This document shows positions 63,208 through 64,000 of a DNA stretch of 64,000 nucleotides, piece by piece. A model generated the notes under the pieces. The model was not told the DNA's origin and searched no databases. It saw only the letters and a program-made list of their open reading frames with translations. The stretch's first letter is position 1. Every line of letters begins with the position of its first letter. The position numbers and the translations under genes were made by a program. The stretch spans positions 62,001 to 126,000 of the forward strand of contig CAVXOL010000024.1 in assembly GCA_963763325.1 (NCBI GenBank), given 5' to 3'. The DNA is from JBBECJ01 sp963763325 (lineage in GTDB: Bacteria; Chloroflexota; Chloroflexia; Thermomicrobiales; CFX8).

Positions 63208-63235
63208 AAAAGGCCCGCGACACATGTCGCGGGCC
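63208..63235 (-). terminator. rho-independent terminator of the gcv operon
   Basis: GGCCCGCGACA / TGTCGCGGGCC, an 11-bp stem with a 2-base loop (63212-63235), followed on the minus strand by TTTT. It also has AAAA on the far side, so it could work in both directions. Confidence 0.8.
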
Positions 63236-63240
63236 AAAAC

Positions 63241-63260
63241 AAGTCCACCCGGGTGGACTT
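63241..63260. repeat. 20-bp perfect palindrome at the gcvPA stop
   Basis: AAGTCCACCC and its exact reverse complement, no loop, overlapping the TAA of gcvPA and six bases from the terminator stem. It could be a second terminator arm or an operator-like site. Confidence 0.7.
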
Positions 63261-64000
63261 ATGTCGCAGAGGCGACCTCAACGAACCGGTCGATGGCGGC
63301 CTTGCCAGTCATCTCGGTCGCGCTGAGCAGGATCTTGCCCTTGAGATCAGCAGAAATCGTCTCCAGGTCGAGCCCACCGATGATATTGGCGTCCTGGAGC
63401 CGACGGTTCAACGATTCGGGCGACTCGTCGCTCGTGACTGTGAACTCGTTGAAGAACTCACCGTCGTTGACGACCTTGAACTTACCCGTTGCTTCGAGCT
63501 GCGCGGCGAGATAGTGCGCGTTCTGGTAGCAGATCTCTGAGACGCGGCGCATCCCCTTCGGACCGAGCGTCGACAGATAGACCGACGCGGCCAGCGCCAT
63601 CAACCCCTGGTTGGTGCAGATGTTACTGGTCGCCTTTTCGCGGCGAATGTGCTGCTCTCGCGTTTGGAGCGCCAGCACAAACCCGCGCTTGCCCTCGCTG
63701 TCATAGGCGATACCGGCCAGCCGGCCCGGCATCTGCCGAACGAGACGCTGCTGCGTTGCGAGGATGCCTACGACTGGACCGCCAAACGATTGGGCGTTGC
63801 CGAGGGGTTGCCCTTCGCCAGTCACGACATCGGCGCCAAGTTCACCCGGTGACTTGAGCAGACCGAGTGCTGTCGGGTAGGTCGAGACAATCAGATTCGC
63901 GCCAGCCGAATGTGCTTTCTCGCCAATCGCGGCGATGTCCTCGATCGTCCCGAAGAAGTTCGGGTATTGCACGACGATACATGCCAGATTGTCGTCCAGG
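63259..64000 (-). CDS. gcvPA: glycine dehydrogenase (decarboxylating) subunit 1, C-terminal part
   Basis: P-protein alpha subunit of the two-subunit glycine cleavage system. The frame enters from the right edge (CIVVQYPNFFGTIEDI) and ends at 63259; 247 residues are present of about 445. Signatures: QYPNFFGTIED, STYPTALGLLKSPGELGAD, GEGQPLGNAQSFGGPVVGI, MPGRLAG, LALQTREQHIRREKATSNICTNQ cut at QTREQHIRREKATSNICT, typical of GcvPA. The PLP lysine is on the other subunit, not seen here. It works with GlyA in glycine/serine one-carbon metabolism. Confidence 0.95.
   Translation of the reverse strand, partial: LDDNLACIVVQYPNFFGTIEDIAAIGEKAHSAGANLIVSTYPTALGLLKSPGELGADVVTGEGQPLGNAQSFGGPVVGILATQQRLVRQMPGRLAGIAYDSEGKRGFVLALQTREQHIRREKATSNICTNQGLMALAASVYLSTLGPKGMRRVSEICYQNAHYLAAQLEATGKFKVVNDGEFFNEFTVTSDESPESLNRRLQDANIIGGLDLETISADLKGKILLSATEMTGKAAIDRFVEVASAT

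Noticed and set aside
1..64000. CRISPR arrays, toxin-antitoxin pairs or restriction systems
   Set aside because: No regularly spaced repeats, cas genes, or recognisable toxin or restriction proteins were seen.

Overview
The window is a dense bacterial chromosome segment of moderately high GC. It most resembles Chloroflexota, probably the Thermomicrobia/Sphaerobacter branch. This is inferred from gene content and order: two giant DUF2298 (Chlor_Arch_YYY) membrane proteins in tandem, an infC-rpmI-rplT cluster followed by a SpoU methyltransferase, a Ras-like GTPase coupled to fmt, and an FtsW/RodA plus class B PBP pair next to an MTA phosphorylase. No 16S gene is present, so the taxonomy is inference.

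Layout. 1-4.3 kb: ugd (cut by the left edge), acpS, nnr, a CBS-domain protein and alr, almost all overlapping or abutting. 4.4-8.7 kb: a small HTH gene and, divergently, two half-size ABC exporters that probably form a heterodimer. 8.8-11.9 kb: an accessory island with a small gene split by an IS5-like element, an odd class II-shaped tRNA carrying a GCC anticodon, a DUF5343 gene and a decayed tyrosine integrase. 12-20.2 kb: housekeeping genes (WalJ-like hydrolase, YggS, PgeF), a membrane-anchored spermidine-synthase-like protein, a ThDP enzyme divergent from an FAD amine/amino-acid oxidase, and an AlkZ-like winged-helix protein. 20.6-28.9 kb: fmt with its GTPase, and the two YYY proteins. 29-36.8 kb: translation genes, HU, a P-loop kinase, plsX, gyrB, a membrane protein and a zincin. 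37.2-42.5 kb: an oxalate-catabolism cluster (frc, oxc, ADP-forming acyl-CoA synthetase). 42.7-46.5 kb: cell-wall PBP and SEDS proteins, then mtnP. 46.6-55.8 kb: a tightly coupled surface-polysaccharide operon. 55.9-64 kb: an M81 peptidase, tRNA-Met, rsfS, fmdB, a WecA-like transferase, glyA, plsY, der and gcvPA (cut by the right edge).

How the genes work together. Oxalate enters through Frc (CoA transfer from formyl-CoA) and is decarboxylated by Oxc; the neighbouring ADP-forming synthetase could prime or harvest the CoA thioesters. The polysaccharide operon holds a nucleotide-sugar decarboxylase, a glycosyltransferase, two O-antigen-ligase/polymerase-type proteins, a flippase and accessory membrane proteins. 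Ugd at the left end and Uxs at 49.4 kb are consecutive steps (UDP-glucose to UDP-glucuronate to UDP-xylose), and a WecA-like initiating transferase lies at 58.8 kb.

Sequence quality. Many clearly real genes, including essential gyrB, are broken by single-base frameshifts while all conserved motifs survive in the next frame. The shifts cluster (above all 37-42.5 kb) and are nearly absent from 21-29 kb and 43-64 kb. I treat most as sequencing or consensus errors and give the coordinates of the reconstructed gene.
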